A stretch of DNA of 64,000 nucleotides from Lentzea albidocapillata subsp. violacea (GCF_900100275.1 NZ_FNET01000004.1:1-64000), one strand, 5' to 3'. Numbered from the stretch's first letter, positions 7,531-16,466 are shown. Numbers and translations: made by a program. The notes: a model not told the origin generated them from the sequence alone.

Positions 7531-8208
7531 TCAGCTGTCGGACTCAGGCAGTGCGGGAAGCGCGATGTCCGGGTCGAGCGTTACACCGATGTCGCGCAGA
7601 ACGACGTCGATCGCCGCCCAAGCCCAGCCGGCCAGATGCGAGATCAGCTGGTCGCGGTCGAACTGGCGATCTACTGCGATCCACCTCGCGGTTGTCGACT
7701 CGACCATACCGGCCAGCCCGAACGCCAACGGATCGGCAATCCGGGGATCCCCTTCGAACAGCACGATGTAGTCCCCAAGCAGCCGGCGCAACAGCTCGGC
7801 GATCTGCTCACGCACGTCGGCCGCCAATTGCCGTTCACCACGCTGCGCGGCCTCCATCGACCGCGAAATCACGTACTGGTACAGGAACGGGTTACCCGAG
7901 GTCCACACCACAAAGGTGCTGACGATCCGGGTGATGATCTCGCGCGCACTTCCGGCAGGACGGATCAGGGCAGGCGCCATCGCGGAGATCAGCAACTCGC
8001 CGATGCGCAACGCCACCGTGTCGTACAGATCATCAGCGTCAGCGAAATGCCTGTAGAGCGCGGGGCGGGCGATCCCGGCACGTTCCGCGATCTGGTCCGT
8101 CGACACCCACGGTCCGTGGTCAGCGATCACATCCAAAGCGGCGGCCACGATCTCGGCCCGCCGCTTCGCGCGCTGCCCTACCCAACGGGCAGCTCGTCCA
8201 TCCACCAC
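7531..8208 (-). CDS. TetR-family regulator, copy B
   Basis: 225 residues, GTG start. TetR helix-turn-helix at about 15-62 ('IVAAALDVIADHG', 'TDQIAERAGIARPALYRHFA', 'DADDLYDTVALRIGELL'), then a helical effector domain ending 'VTLDPDIALPALPESDS'. It is the sister of the gene at 4498-5172 and is convergent with the sigma-factor operon, with 96 nt between stops. The perfect palindrome CTGTATACAG at 8242-8251, 34 nt upstream of the start, is a candidate autoregulatory site. Confidence 0.9.
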   Translation of the reverse strand: MVDGRAARWVGQRAKRRAEIVAAALDVIADHGPWVSTDQIAERAGIARPALYRHFADADDLYDTVALRIGELLISAMAPALIRPAGSAREIITRIVSTFVVWTSGNPFLYQYVISRSMEAAQRGERQLAADVREQIAELLRRLLGDYIVLFEGDPRIADPLAFGLAGMVESTTARWIAVDRQFDRDQLISHLAGWAWAAIDVVLRDIGVTLDPDIALPALPESDS

Positions 8209-8680
8209 AGACCCCGTCCACCACTGCGCCCCATGTCACCACTGTATACAGCCGCAATGCCCATTTCACCCTCACCCGGAACATCAGGTCCAGCTGCGCC
8301 GGCACGTCCAACGGCAACCTCGAGGCGGATGCCGACCTTCGCTGGAGCGCGGGAGGGGCGCGACGAGTACTCCGTCTCCTGACCAGTCCTTTGTAGACCG
8401 ATTTCGGCTCCCGTGAGGACAGACGGGAGACCGGTGGACGCCGCCCACGACGTGCCGGCCGATGTTGCCGGTCGCGCGGGCACCCGGGACAGTCGTTCGT
8501 TGGGTTTCATCACCGATGCCCGGCGACCGGAACCGGCTTTCGGCTAACGTGGGCCCAGCCAGCGGACCTGCGCTTCTACTACTACAGGATGATTCACAAG
8601 CGCCTGAAGGATGAGGTGTCACGGACCGGAATTGGCCAGAGTAGAACCGTGCATCCCTATCTGTGTAAGGCCACCCGGTT
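8209..8680. other. Intergenic region between TetR B and the efflux operon
   Basis: 472 nt between divergent genes. It contains the CTGTATACAG palindrome near TetR B. No frame on either strand resembles a known protein; minus-strand frames here look like composition-driven open frames. The right-hand part must hold the promoter of the efflux gene, and TetR B is a natural candidate regulator of it. Confidence 0.4.
8242..8251. promoter_or_regulatory. CTGTATACAG palindrome upstream of TetR B
   Basis: A perfect 10-bp palindrome 34 nt before the TetR B start codon. TATACA inside it could also serve as a -10 hexamer. Position suits autorepression; this is inferred from position and symmetry only. 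Confidence 0.35.
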
Positions 8681-10192
8681 GTGACCATTTCTCCCAGAGT
8701 GCTGGTGGGCAGGCGCTGGCTCGTGCTGGCGATCTTGTGTGCCAGTCTGCTGCTGGTGTCCGTGGACGCAACCGTGCTGCACATGGCCCTGCCCGCGCTG
8801 TCGGAGGACCTGCGGCCCACCGCCACCAGCCAACTGTGGATCATCGCGGTCTATTCGCTGGTCGCGGCGCCCCTGCTGCTCGCCTTCGGCACGTTGGGCG
8901 ATCGTTACGGTCGGCGCCGGATTCTGGTGCTCGGATACGTGGTGTTCGGGCTGGCCTCACTCGCCTGCGCGTGGGCACCCAACGTTGCGGTGCTGATCGC
9001 CGCGCGGGCCGTGCTCGGTATCGGCGGCGCGATGATCATGCCGGCCACGCTGTCGCTGTTGCGCCAGGCGTTTCCCGACCGTGCCGAACGCCAGACGGCC
9101 ATCGGCATCTGGAGTGGAGTGGCCGGTTCGGGGGCCGTGCTCGGGCCACTGCTCGGTGGCTTCCTGGTGGAGACGTTCTCCTGGAACGCCGCTTTCCTGA
9201 TCAACGTGCCGGTGATGGTCGCGGCGATTCCGCTGACCTACTGGCTGATCCCGGAGTCCGCGGACCCACCGGACGGGCCCTGGGACGTACTCAGCGCGAT
9301 GTTGGCCGCGCTGGGCATCATCGGGGTTGCCTTCGCGATCAAGCAGACCCCGCACGGCGGGACGATGTACGTGCTCGGCCCGGTTGCCGGGCTGCTCGGG
9401 TGCCTGTTGCTCGTGGCATTCGTCCGGCGGCAACGAAAACTGCCTGTTCCGCTGCTCGACGTGGCGCTGTTCCGCGACCGCGCGTTCAGCGTCGCGGTCA
9501 GCAGCGTCCTGCTGGTCCTGACCTCGCTGGTCGGCCTGGGCCTGCTGTTCGCCCAGTACCTCCAGCTCGTGCTTGCACTGCAGCCCATGCCCGCCGCGTT
9601 GCGACTGATGTTCGTCATGGCCTCGGCGGTCGTCGGCAGCCTCGTCGCCGGGCCGTTGTTGCGGCGGTTCGGAAATCGCCGGCTGACGGTCGCCGGGTTC
9701 GCGGTCAGCGCGGTGGCCCTGGCGGCCGCCGCGGCAGGCCTGACGGTGACCGAGAATCTGTGGCTGCTCGGGCCGGTGCTGGCGGCGACCGGATTCGGTG
9801 TCTCGATCTCGCTCACCGCCGCCTCCGACGCCTTGCTCGCCGCCGCACCAGCCGAGCAGGCGGGCGCGGCGGCCGCTGTCGAGGAGACCGCCTACGAACT
9901 CGGAGCCGGGCTCGGTGTCACGATTCTGGGCAGCATCGCCACCTTGATCTACTCGGCCGGCCTTCCCGGCGCGGCGGCACAGGCGCGCGACGGCCTTACC
10001 GAGGCGACGGCCGCTGCCGCCGGACTTTCGCCCGAAGCAGGCTCTCAGCTGCTCGAACTGGCCCGTGCCGCGTTCGTGACAGGCCTGCGAGCCGCACTGG
10101 TGGTCGGTGCCGTCCTGTTCGTGCTCGCCACGATCGCCGCAGCACGTGCGCTGCCCAAAACGAAGGAATCACTCAACGATGACCGAGCTTGA
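8681..10192 (+). CDS. MFS efflux transporter, DHA2 (14-TM, EmrB/QacA type)
   Basis: 503 residues, GTG start. Motif A follows TM2 ('LAFGTLGDRYGRRRILVLGY'). The first helix has the DHA2 signature 'VSVDATVLHMALPALSEDL', and antiporter motif C appears as 'GVAGSGAVLGPLLGGFLVET'. About fourteen hydrophobic helices span the protein. It should export drugs or toxic metabolites using the proton gradient. It overlaps the following methyltransferase gene by 14 nt, so the two are co-translated. The divergent TetR B gene is the likely regulator. Confidence 0.92.
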   Translation: MTISPRVLVGRRWLVLAILCASLLLVSVDATVLHMALPALSEDLRPTATSQLWIIAVYSLVAAPLLLAFGTLGDRYGRRRILVLGYVVFGLASLACAWAPNVAVLIAARAVLGIGGAMIMPATLSLLRQAFPDRAERQTAIGIWSGVAGSGAVLGPLLGGFLVETFSWNAAFLINVPVMVAAIPLTYWLIPESADPPDGPWDVLSAMLAALGIIGVAFAIKQTPHGGTMYVLGPVAGLLGCLLLVAFVRRQRKLPVPLLDVALFRDRAFSVAVSSVLLVLTSLVGLGLLFAQYLQLVLALQPMPAALRLMFVMASAVVGSLVAGPLLRRFGNRRLTVAGFAVSAVALAAAAAGLTVTENLWLLGPVLAATGFGVSISLTAASDALLAAAPAEQAGAAAAVEETAYELGAGLGVTILGSIATLIYSAGLPGAAAQARDGLTEATAAAAGLSPEAGSQLLELARAAFVTGLRAALVVGAVLFVLATIAAARALPKTKESLNDDRA

Positions 10193-10787
10193 TCTCAAGA
10201 CGACGCATCCGGCCCAGCCGGGTGTCAGCGGCGGCTGGCGCACACCCGACCGCCTGTACCGGCTGATCAGCAGCCCGGTCCTGCGCATGATCCTCGGATG
10301 GGACCTGCCCCGCCACGACCTGCGCGTGATCAACCGCCGCCCCGGCACGGTCTGCCTGGAAGTCGGTAGCGGAGGCGGCTTCTACACCACGGCGCTCAAA
10401 ACCCATCTCGGCAGCGAGAACACTTTGATCGCCCTCGACCCGTCACCGCCGGCCATGCGATCACTGCGGCACCGGCTGGACGGCGTGCCCGGTGCGCGAA
10501 CGTCCTACGTGGCCGGTGATGGCTGCAAGCTTCCCCTGGCTGACGACCAGGCCGACACCCTGTTCTACGGCTACAGCCTCGAGGAGATGCCCGACCCTCT
10601 GGCAGCCATTCGCGAGGCACACCGGGTACTTCGACCAGGCGGAGAACTCGTCCTGTTCCTCTGGCGCCCTGTGTTCACCCGGTATCGCCGCCAGCCAGTC
10701 CTCGCCCTGCTGGACGAGCTCTTCGAACGCCGTCGCGCCTCGGCCGGCCCGCAGAACATCCGCCTGATCTACCGAAAGCTCGCTTAG
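10179..10787 (+). CDS. SAM-dependent class I methyltransferase
   Basis: 202 residues from ATG 10179. The Rossmann motif I is 'VCLEVGSGGGFYTTAL', followed by the acidic end of strand 2 ('LIALDPSP'), motif II 'ADTLFYGYSLEEMPD' and post-II 'AHRVLRPGGELVLFLW'. This is the UbiE/Methyltransf_11 pattern. The substrate is unknown. The start lies inside the end of the efflux gene, so it may modify the exported compound or a regulator. Its TAG overlaps the cydB stop codon on the opposite strand by 4 nt (convergent ends). Confidence 0.88.
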   Translation: MTELDLKTTHPAQPGVSGGWRTPDRLYRLISSPVLRMILGWDLPRHDLRVINRRPGTVCLEVGSGGGFYTTALKTHLGSENTLIALDPSPPAMRSLRHRLDGVPGARTSYVAGDGCKLPLADDQADTLFYGYSLEEMPDPLAAIREAHRVLRPGGELVLFLWRPVFTRYRRQPVLALLDELFERRRASAGPQNIRLIYRKLA

Positions 10788-11806
10788 TGACAGGCGCCCG
10801 GACGATCGCGGTGATCGGCCGGGCGCTGGAACAGGACGTAGAGGTAGACCAGCGCGGGCAACAGCACCAGCATTCCGGCCGAGAGCGCGGTGAGCAGCGC
10901 GACGAGGGTGGTGCGGCCGGTGGCGGCCTCGTCCACGGTCAGTTCCGGCAGCAGCACGTACGGGTACTGCCCCACCGCCCAGCCGGCCAGGATCGCCGTG
11001 ACGGCGAGCGCGGAGGCGATCCGGGCGACGGTGTACCGGCGCACCAGCAGCAGGCCCAGCGCGGCCAGCCCGGCGGCGACCGAGAGCAGCACGACCGGCA
11101 GGCCGCGGCCGGTCAGCCCGTCGAACAGCACGGGTGCGTCGGCGCGCAGCACCGCGATACCGGCCAGCCCCACCGCACCCGTGACGGCCGCGGTCAGCAA
11201 GGCGCGCAGGCGGAACGCCTCGGCCAGGTCGTGCTCACCGTCGCGGCGGGCGTCGCCGCACAGGAACACCGCCGCCAGGTAGGCGCACACCAGCACGGCC
11301 AGTGTGCCGCCGAGCAGCGAGGTGGGATTGACCCAGCTGCGCACCACGTCACCCTCGGCGATGCCCGGCGGTACACGTCCGGAGGCGACGCCGCCCACAA
11401 CGGCCCCCAGGAAGAACGGCGTGAGCAACGAGGACAACGCGAACGCGGCACCGAAGAAGCGCTGCATCCCCGGTGTGCCAACGCTTTTGCGGTAGGCGAA
11501 CGCCGCGCCGCGGGCGATCATGCCGAGCGCGGCGAGGGTGAGCGGGATGTACAGGGTCGTGACGGCGGCGGCGAACGCGCGGGAGAACCCTGTCCACAGC
11601 ACGACGAACACGAAGATCAGCCAGACGTGGTTGGCCTCCCACACCGGGCCGATCGAGCGCTCGATCCGGTCCCGCACAGCGCGTCCCCGTTCGGTGCCGC
11701 CGGCCAGCAGGTCCCACACGCCGCCGCCGAAGTCCGCGCCGCCGAACAGCGCGTACGCCACCAGACCTGTGAACGCGGCTCCCAGCACCACCTCGGCGAG
11801 CGTCAC
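10784..11806 (-). CDS. cydB: Cytochrome bd oxidase subunit II
   Basis: 340 residues from a GTG that overlaps the cydA stop (GTGA, 11806-11803). Typical CydB features are the N-terminal 'AYALFGGADFGGGVWDL', 'RSIGPVWEANHVWLIFVFVV' and 'WTGFSRAFAAAVTTLYIPL', with about eight to nine membrane helices. It forms the membrane quinol oxidase with CydA. The usual cydDC ABC exporter genes are absent from this window. The frame stays open far to the right of this start, but that extension is antisense-frame overlap with cydA and is not coding. Confidence 0.93.
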   Translation of the reverse strand: MTLAEVVLGAAFTGLVAYALFGGADFGGGVWDLLAGGTERGRAVRDRIERSIGPVWEANHVWLIFVFVVLWTGFSRAFAAAVTTLYIPLTLAALGMIARGAAFAYRKSVGTPGMQRFFGAAFALSSLLTPFFLGAVVGGVASGRVPPGIAEGDVVRSWVNPTSLLGGTLAVLVCAYLAAVFLCGDARRDGEHDLAEAFRLRALLTAAVTGAVGLAGIAVLRADAPVLFDGLTGRGLPVVLLSVAAGLAALGLLLVRRYTVARIASALAVTAILAGWAVGQYPYVLLPELTVDEAATGRTTLVALLTALSAGMLVLLPALVYLYVLFQRPADHRDRPGACH

Positions 11807-13149
11807 CGCTGTCCCTCCTGCGGTGCGAGCGTGGCGCGATCGCGGGCGAGTCTGCGCAGGACGACCACCGTGAACGTGGTCAGCACGGTGTAGACGCCCA
11901 CGACGGCCACCAGGCCCCAGCCCAGTCCTGGCGCCGGGCTCACCGCGTCGGCGGTGCGCAGGATGCCGTAGACGATCCACGGCTGTCTGCCGACCTCGGT
12001 GGTGATCCACCCGGCCTCCATCGCGACCACCGCCGCGACACCGGAGACGGCGACGGCGCGCAGGAACCACGCGGTGTGCGGCAGTCGCCGCCGTCGCCAC
12101 CACACCAGGCCGAACCAGGCGGCGAGCCCCAGCAGGGCCGTGCCGATGCCGACCATGGTGTTGTAGGCCAGGTGCACCACGTTGACCGGTGGCCTCTCCC
12201 CGGCCGGGAACTCCTCCAGTCCGAGGACCACGCCGTCCGGGTCGTGGTGGATCAGCAACGACAGCGCGTAGGGGATTTCCACGGCGTAGTGCAGTTCGTT
12301 GTCGCGGTAGACGCCGCCGATCGAGAGGCCTGCCCCGGCGGTCGTCTCGTACTGAGCCTCCATCGCGGCGAGCTTCGCCGGCTGGTTGTCGGCGACCACG
12401 TTGGCGATCCAGTCCCCCACACCGATCTGCACCGGCGTGATGATCGCGGCGACGGTCAGCGGGATCAGCAGCCCCGCCCGATGGTAATGGTCGCGGCGCC
12501 CGCGCAGCATGCCGACCGCGTACACCGAGGCGATCAGGAAGCCGGTGACCATGAACGCCGCCAGCCACATGTGCACGAACTGCGCCCACGTCGACGGGCC
12601 GAACATGGCCGCCCACGGGCGCGCGTCGACGACATTGCCCTGCTCGTCCAGCCGGAACCCGGTGGGGTTGTTCATCCACGCGTTGGCGGAGACCACGCAG
12701 AACGCACCCACGATGCCCGCCGCCACCATCGGCAGCGCGCTGAGCATGTGCGCCCGCGGCGACAGGCGGTTCCAGCCGAACAGGTACACGCCGACGAAGA
12801 TCGCCTCCACGAAGAAGGCGAAACCCTCGAGCACGAACGGGAACCCGAACACCTCGCCGAACCGGCCCATCAACCCCGGCCACAGGATGCCCATCTCGAA
12901 CGACAGCAACGTGCCCGACACGGCACCGGCGGCGAACAGCACTCCCATCGCCTTGGCCCACTTGTGCGCCAGCGCGGTCAGCACCGCGTCATCGCGCCGG
13001 TGCCCACGCCACTCGGTGAACACGACGATCGCCGGGAACGCGATACCGAAGCAGGCGAAGACGATGTGCCAGCCCAATGACAACGCCATCTGCATGCGCG
13101 CCGGGTAGAGGTTCTCCGCCGTACCAGCCAGGAACTCCAGCGCAAGCAC
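11803..13149 (-). CDS. cydA: Cytochrome bd oxidase subunit I
   Basis: 448 residues, GTG start. The first helix contains the haem-ligand region ('ARMQMALSLGWHIVFACFGI'). The GRQPW motif that defines bd oxidases is present ('TTEVGRQPWIVYGILRT'), and the quinol loop is short, as in actinobacterial/CIO-type enzymes. With CydB it reduces O2 to water from menaquinol under low oxygen or when the main oxidase is inhibited. A GAAGGGGAT stretch supplies the ribosome binding site before the start at 13149. The upstream 164 nt is shared with the divergent P450 gene. Confidence 0.93.
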   Translation of the reverse strand: MLALEFLAGTAENLYPARMQMALSLGWHIVFACFGIAFPAIVVFTEWRGHRRDDAVLTALAHKWAKAMGVLFAAGAVSGTLLSFEMGILWPGLMGRFGEVFGFPFVLEGFAFFVEAIFVGVYLFGWNRLSPRAHMLSALPMVAAGIVGAFCVVSANAWMNNPTGFRLDEQGNVVDARPWAAMFGPSTWAQFVHMWLAAFMVTGFLIASVYAVGMLRGRRDHYHRAGLLIPLTVAAIITPVQIGVGDWIANVVADNQPAKLAAMEAQYETTAGAGLSIGGVYRDNELHYAVEIPYALSLLIHHDPDGVVLGLEEFPAGERPPVNVVHLAYNTMVGIGTALLGLAAWFGLVWWRRRRLPHTAWFLRAVAVSGVAAVVAMEAGWITTEVGRQPWIVYGILRTADAVSPAPGLGWGLVAVVGVYTVLTTFTVVVLRRLARDRATLAPQEGQR

Positions 13150-13313
13150 ACCGATCCCCTTCGCATCTCACGCCCCTTGGAGCGCCCGAAGTACCCGGTG
13201 TCCGCGCCACCAAACAAGCGATCGGAAATGCGAGCCGTTCGGGCCGGCCCTCCCCGGTGAGCTGAAGATTCCGCATTGATGTTTGGTTCCGGACATGGTG
13301 GGCACCAGCCGGT

Positions 13314-14552
13314 ATGGGAACACCGCCTGTTCATTGGGACCGATCACTGCAGGCCCTCCTGGAGGGTTACGCCTGGCTGCCGGGCCAACGGCGTCGCGTC
13401 GGCGGCGACGTGGTGCACACGCGGGTGATGGGTCAGCGCGCCGTGGGCCTGTGCGGCCCTGAGGCCGCGCAGTTCTTCTACGACGAGAAGAACGTCCAGC
13501 GCCACACCGCGATCCCCGGTCCGGTGCTGAGCACCCTGTTCGGCCACGGCGCGGTGCACACGCTCGACGGCGCCGCGCACCGGTGGCGCAAGGCCGTCTT
13601 CCTGTCGCTGGTGACGCGTGAGTCGACCGCCTCGCTGGTCCAGTGCGTCGCGGCGGCCTGGGAGGACACCGTCGTCGGGTGGACCGCGGGCCGAGAGGTC
13701 GTGCTGTTCGACGAGGCCAGCCGGGCGTTGACCGCGGGCGTGCGCCGCTGGGCCGGTGTTCCGCTGGAGACCCACGAGGTCGCGGCACTGGCCGCCGACC
13801 TGGTCGCCATGGTCGACGGGTTCGCGACCGCGGGGCCTCGGCACTGGCGGGCGCGGCAGGCCCGCAAGCGGCGCGAGACGTGGCTGGGATCGATCGTCCA
13901 GGACGTGCGCGACGGCAGGACCGAAGCACCAGAGGGTTCCGCGCTCGACCTCATCGCCCGGCACCGGGACACGGACGGTGAACTGCTCGACCCGCACACG
14001 GCAGCGGTGGAGCTGCTCAACGTGATCCGGCCGACCGTCGCGGTGTGCTGGTTCGTCGCCTACGCCGGACACGCCCTGTACCGGTGGCCGAAGCACCGGG
14101 GACCTCTTCAGGCAGGTGGTGACTTCGCCGTCGCCTTCGCGCACGAGCTGCGCCGGTTCTATCCGTTCGCACCGTTCCTCGGTGGCCGCGCCGCGCGGGA
14201 CCTCGAGCTGGGAGGAGAACACGTCCCGGCGGGCTCGCTCGTGCTGCTGGACCTGTGGGGCCAGAACCACGACAGCCGCTGGTGGCCGGACCCGTACCGC
14301 TTCGACCCGCACCGGTTCGTGGACCGTGAGATCGGCGCGTGGGAACTCGTGCCGCAAGGTGCCGGTGATCCGAGCGCCGGGCATCGCTGCCCGGGCGAGC
14401 CGTTCACCGTCGCGATCCTCGCCGAGCTCTGCACCCGCCTGGCACATCTCGACTACCAGGTGCCGGAGCAGGACCTGACCATTTCGCTGAGCCGGATCCC
14501 CGCGCGCCCCCGCAGCGGCCTGGTCCTCGTGCCGGCACCACGTGGAACGTGA
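13314..14552 (+). CDS. Cytochrome P450, CYP152-type H2O2-dependent fatty acid peroxygenase
   Basis: 412 residues from ATG 13314. The haem-Cys loop is 'AGHRCPGEPF' with Cys359. The I-helix lacks the usual acid-alcohol pair; it has 'NVIRPTVAV' with Arg239-Pro240, the hallmark of CYP152 peroxygenases (BSbeta, SPalpha, OleT). These bind the fatty acid carboxylate and use H2O2 instead of redox partners, giving alpha/beta-hydroxy acids or terminal alkenes. 'NHDSRWWPDPYRFDPHRF' is the ERR-triad region. It stands alone, divergent from cydAB. Confidence 0.9.
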   Translation: MGTPPVHWDRSLQALLEGYAWLPGQRRRVGGDVVHTRVMGQRAVGLCGPEAAQFFYDEKNVQRHTAIPGPVLSTLFGHGAVHTLDGAAHRWRKAVFLSLVTRESTASLVQCVAAAWEDTVVGWTAGREVVLFDEASRALTAGVRRWAGVPLETHEVAALAADLVAMVDGFATAGPRHWRARQARKRRETWLGSIVQDVRDGRTEAPEGSALDLIARHRDTDGELLDPHTAAVELLNVIRPTVAVCWFVAYAGHALYRWPKHRGPLQAGGDFAVAFAHELRRFYPFAPFLGGRAARDLELGGEHVPAGSLVLLDLWGQNHDSRWWPDPYRFDPHRFVDREIGAWELVPQGAGDPSAGHRCPGEPFTVAILAELCTRLAHLDYQVPEQDLTISLSRIPARPRSGLVLVPAPRGT

Positions 14553-14674
14553 AGCCGGCCGGTGAACGCCTTCGCACCGCGGGCGGTCCGCACCGCTGCC
14601 CTCCAGCCGCGGTTGAGCAACGCGTCCGCGGGAACTCCCCTGTTTCACGTTCATCATCGACGAGGTGGCTGTCC

Positions 14675-15574
14675 ATGCCAGAAGACCAGTACGCGCAACA
14701 GGATCCGAGGGACCAGTACCCGCGTCCCGGACGCCAGGAAGGGCAGCAGCAGGCCCATCCCGGCACGGACCGCCACATGGACCCGGAGCCCGACCACGGC
14801 GAGGCGACCTATCGGGGCAGCGGGCGCCTGGCCGACCGCAAGGCCGTGATCACTGGCGGCGACTCCGGCATCGGCCGTGCCGTGGCGCTGGCGTTCGCCC
14901 GTGAAGGCGCGGACGTGCTGCTGTCCTACCTCGAGGAGGAGCAGGCCGACGCCGAGCGCACCGCGGAACTGGTGCAGGACGCCGGGAGGCAGGCGGTGCT
15001 GGTACCCGGCGACCTGCGCACCGAGGAAGCCTGCCGGCACGTGGCCGAGCGCGCGGAGCAGGAGTTCGGGCGGATCGACGTCCTGGTCAACAACGCGGCC
15101 TATCAGATGGCACAGGACGACGGTCTTCTCGGCATCACGACCGATCAGTTCGACCGCGTGCTCAAGACGAACGTGTACGCGATGTTCTGGCTGTGCAAGG
15201 CCGCCGTACCGCTGATGCGCCCCGGCGCCACCATCATCAACACCTCGTCGATCCAGGCGTTCCAGCCCTCCCCCGAACTCATGGACTACGCCACCACCAA
15301 GGCCGCCATCGTCAACTTCACCAAGGCGCTCTCGGCCGACCTCATCGGCAGGGGCATCAGGGTCAACTCGGTCGCGCCCGGTCCTGTGTGGACTCCGCTG
15401 ATCCCCGCGACCATGCCCGCCGGGAAGGTCGGCGACTTCGGCGCGCAGACACCGATGGGACGCGCTGCGCAGCCCGCCGAGCTCGGACCCGCGTACGTCT
15501 TCTTCGCGTCCCAGGAGTCGAGCTACATCACCGGCGAGGTGCTCGGCGTCACCGGCGGACAGCTGCTGACCTGA
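14675..15574 (+). CDS. SDR-family oxidoreductase (glucose dehydrogenase / GSP39-like)
   Basis: 299 residues from ATG 14675, preceded by GAGG; the open frame extends upstream but without family similarity. A Gln/Pro-rich N-terminal extension (about 50 residues) precedes the Rossmann fold 'AVITGGDSGIGRAVALAFAR'. 'VLVNNAA' is the adenine-binding motif, and the catalytic set is Ser in 'INTSSIQAF', Tyr205 and Lys209 in 'YATTKAA'. The long N-terminus is typical of the general-stress SDRs (YhdF/YdaD-like). It probably reduces or oxidises a small carbonyl/alcohol with NAD(P). It starts a run of three same-strand genes. Confidence 0.88.
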   Translation: MPEDQYAQQDPRDQYPRPGRQEGQQQAHPGTDRHMDPEPDHGEATYRGSGRLADRKAVITGGDSGIGRAVALAFAREGADVLLSYLEEEQADAERTAELVQDAGRQAVLVPGDLRTEEACRHVAERAEQEFGRIDVLVNNAAYQMAQDDGLLGITTDQFDRVLKTNVYAMFWLCKAAVPLMRPGATIINTSSIQAFQPSPELMDYATTKAAIVNFTKALSADLIGRGIRVNSVAPGPVWTPLIPATMPAGKVGDFGAQTPMGRAAQPAELGPAYVFFASQESSYITGEVLGVTGGQLLT

Positions 15575-15620
15575 GGGCACCACCCCGATCGCCGCACGAC
15601 CCGACACCGAGGAGGCGCGA

Positions 15621-15872
15621 ATGACGATCAGCACCGAGGACCTGCGCCGGTTGCTCGACTCCGACCTGCCGGACGCCACGCTCGTGCTCGTCGAGGGCAG
15701 GGCCGAGGTGGTGACCGCGCAGGACCTCGACACCGATGCGTTCCGCGGAGCGTTGCAGGTGATGACGCGTGAGGATCTCCGCGCCCGCCTCGACGGCCCG
15801 GACGTCACCGAGCCGGAGCTCAAGCGGATCGCCGCGACGCTCGGCTCGGCCGTGGACAACATCGGCGGCTGA
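15621..15872 (+). CDS. Small hypothetical protein
   Basis: 83 residues with a good Shine-Dalgarno (GAGGAGGCGCG) before ATG 15621. It begins MTISTEDLRRLLDSDLPDAT and is acidic and helical, with no membrane segment and no recognised domain. The last part ('ITEP/VTEPELKRIAATLGSAVDN'-like helix) looks folded. It lies 46 nt after the dehydrogenase and 1 nt before the cysteine-dioxygenase-like gene, so it is probably co-transcribed. Function unknown. Confidence 0.7.
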   Translation: MTISTEDLRRLLDSDLPDATLVLVEGRAEVVTAQDLDTDAFRGALQVMTREDLRARLDGPDVTEPELKRIAATLGSAVDNIGG

Positions 15873-15873
15873 C

Positions 15874-16340
15874 ATGAGCTTTTCCCCACCTGGCATGCCG
15901 ACGGTGGCGGCGTCGAGCACCTGGCACGAGACCGACAACGGCGACCCACAGCGACGTCCACGCCTGGCGGCCCGGCACGAACCAGACGTTGTGCGGGCGC
16001 GGAACGCACCTGCACCGACGTGTTCACCAACAAAAACCCTGGCGTGTGGGCGATCTCCTGGATGGCCGACGGCCACGACACCGGGTTCCACGACCACGAC
16101 CGATCCAGCGGCGGCGTACACGTCGGCCGCGGCTGCATCCGGCACGAACACCTGCGGATGGGTGAACGGCCCACCGGGGCGGCGATCGAGGCGGGCGCGA
16201 CGTTCTGCTTCGACGACACCTTCATCCACCGCATGCGGCCCGAGCCCGGCGCCGGCCCGACCGTCACCATCCACGCCTACTCGCCACCACTGCGGCAGAC
16301 CGGCCAGTACGGCGAGTGCGACGACGGCCTAATCCCCTGA
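15874..16340 (+). pseudogene. Cysteine-dioxygenase-like cupin, apparently frameshifted
   Basis: From about 15999 on, the frame ending at TGA 16340 encodes the cupin core: 'ERTCTDVFTN', 'GVWAISWMADGHDTGFHDHD', 'GAAIEAGATFCFDDTFIHRM', 'TVTIHAYSPPLRQTGQY'. This matches actinobacterial cysteine dioxygenase family proteins; the metal ligands would be the His pair in 'FHDHD' and His of 'IHRM'. The natural start (ATG 15874, one base after the previous stop) opens a different frame with 'LAARHEPDVVRA'. The two halves join only with a one-base shift near 15985-16005. GTG 16020 has no ribosome site. A sequencing error would also explain it. Confidence 0.6.
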
Positions 16341-16466
16341 TCGACGCGCGCAGCGCGTGATCGCCGAGCCAGGAACCGGAACCCATTCCAGGGCCCCGTT
16401 CGATGACGTACCGCTGGCGGCCCGATCGCTTGCCGACTCGATGGCCCCCATCGGTCCAGGTACCCA

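Noticed and set aside
8389-8680. Possible transposase or small gene before the efflux pump
   Set aside because: Frames such as the one with 'YYYRMIHKRLKDEVSRTG' have no start or family and no repeat ends are present.
10784-12961. 725-codon frame extending cydB to the right
   Set aside because: Only the part left of 11806 is CydB. The extension reads Arg/Gly-rich in another frame over cydA, and the GTGA overlap fixes the real start.
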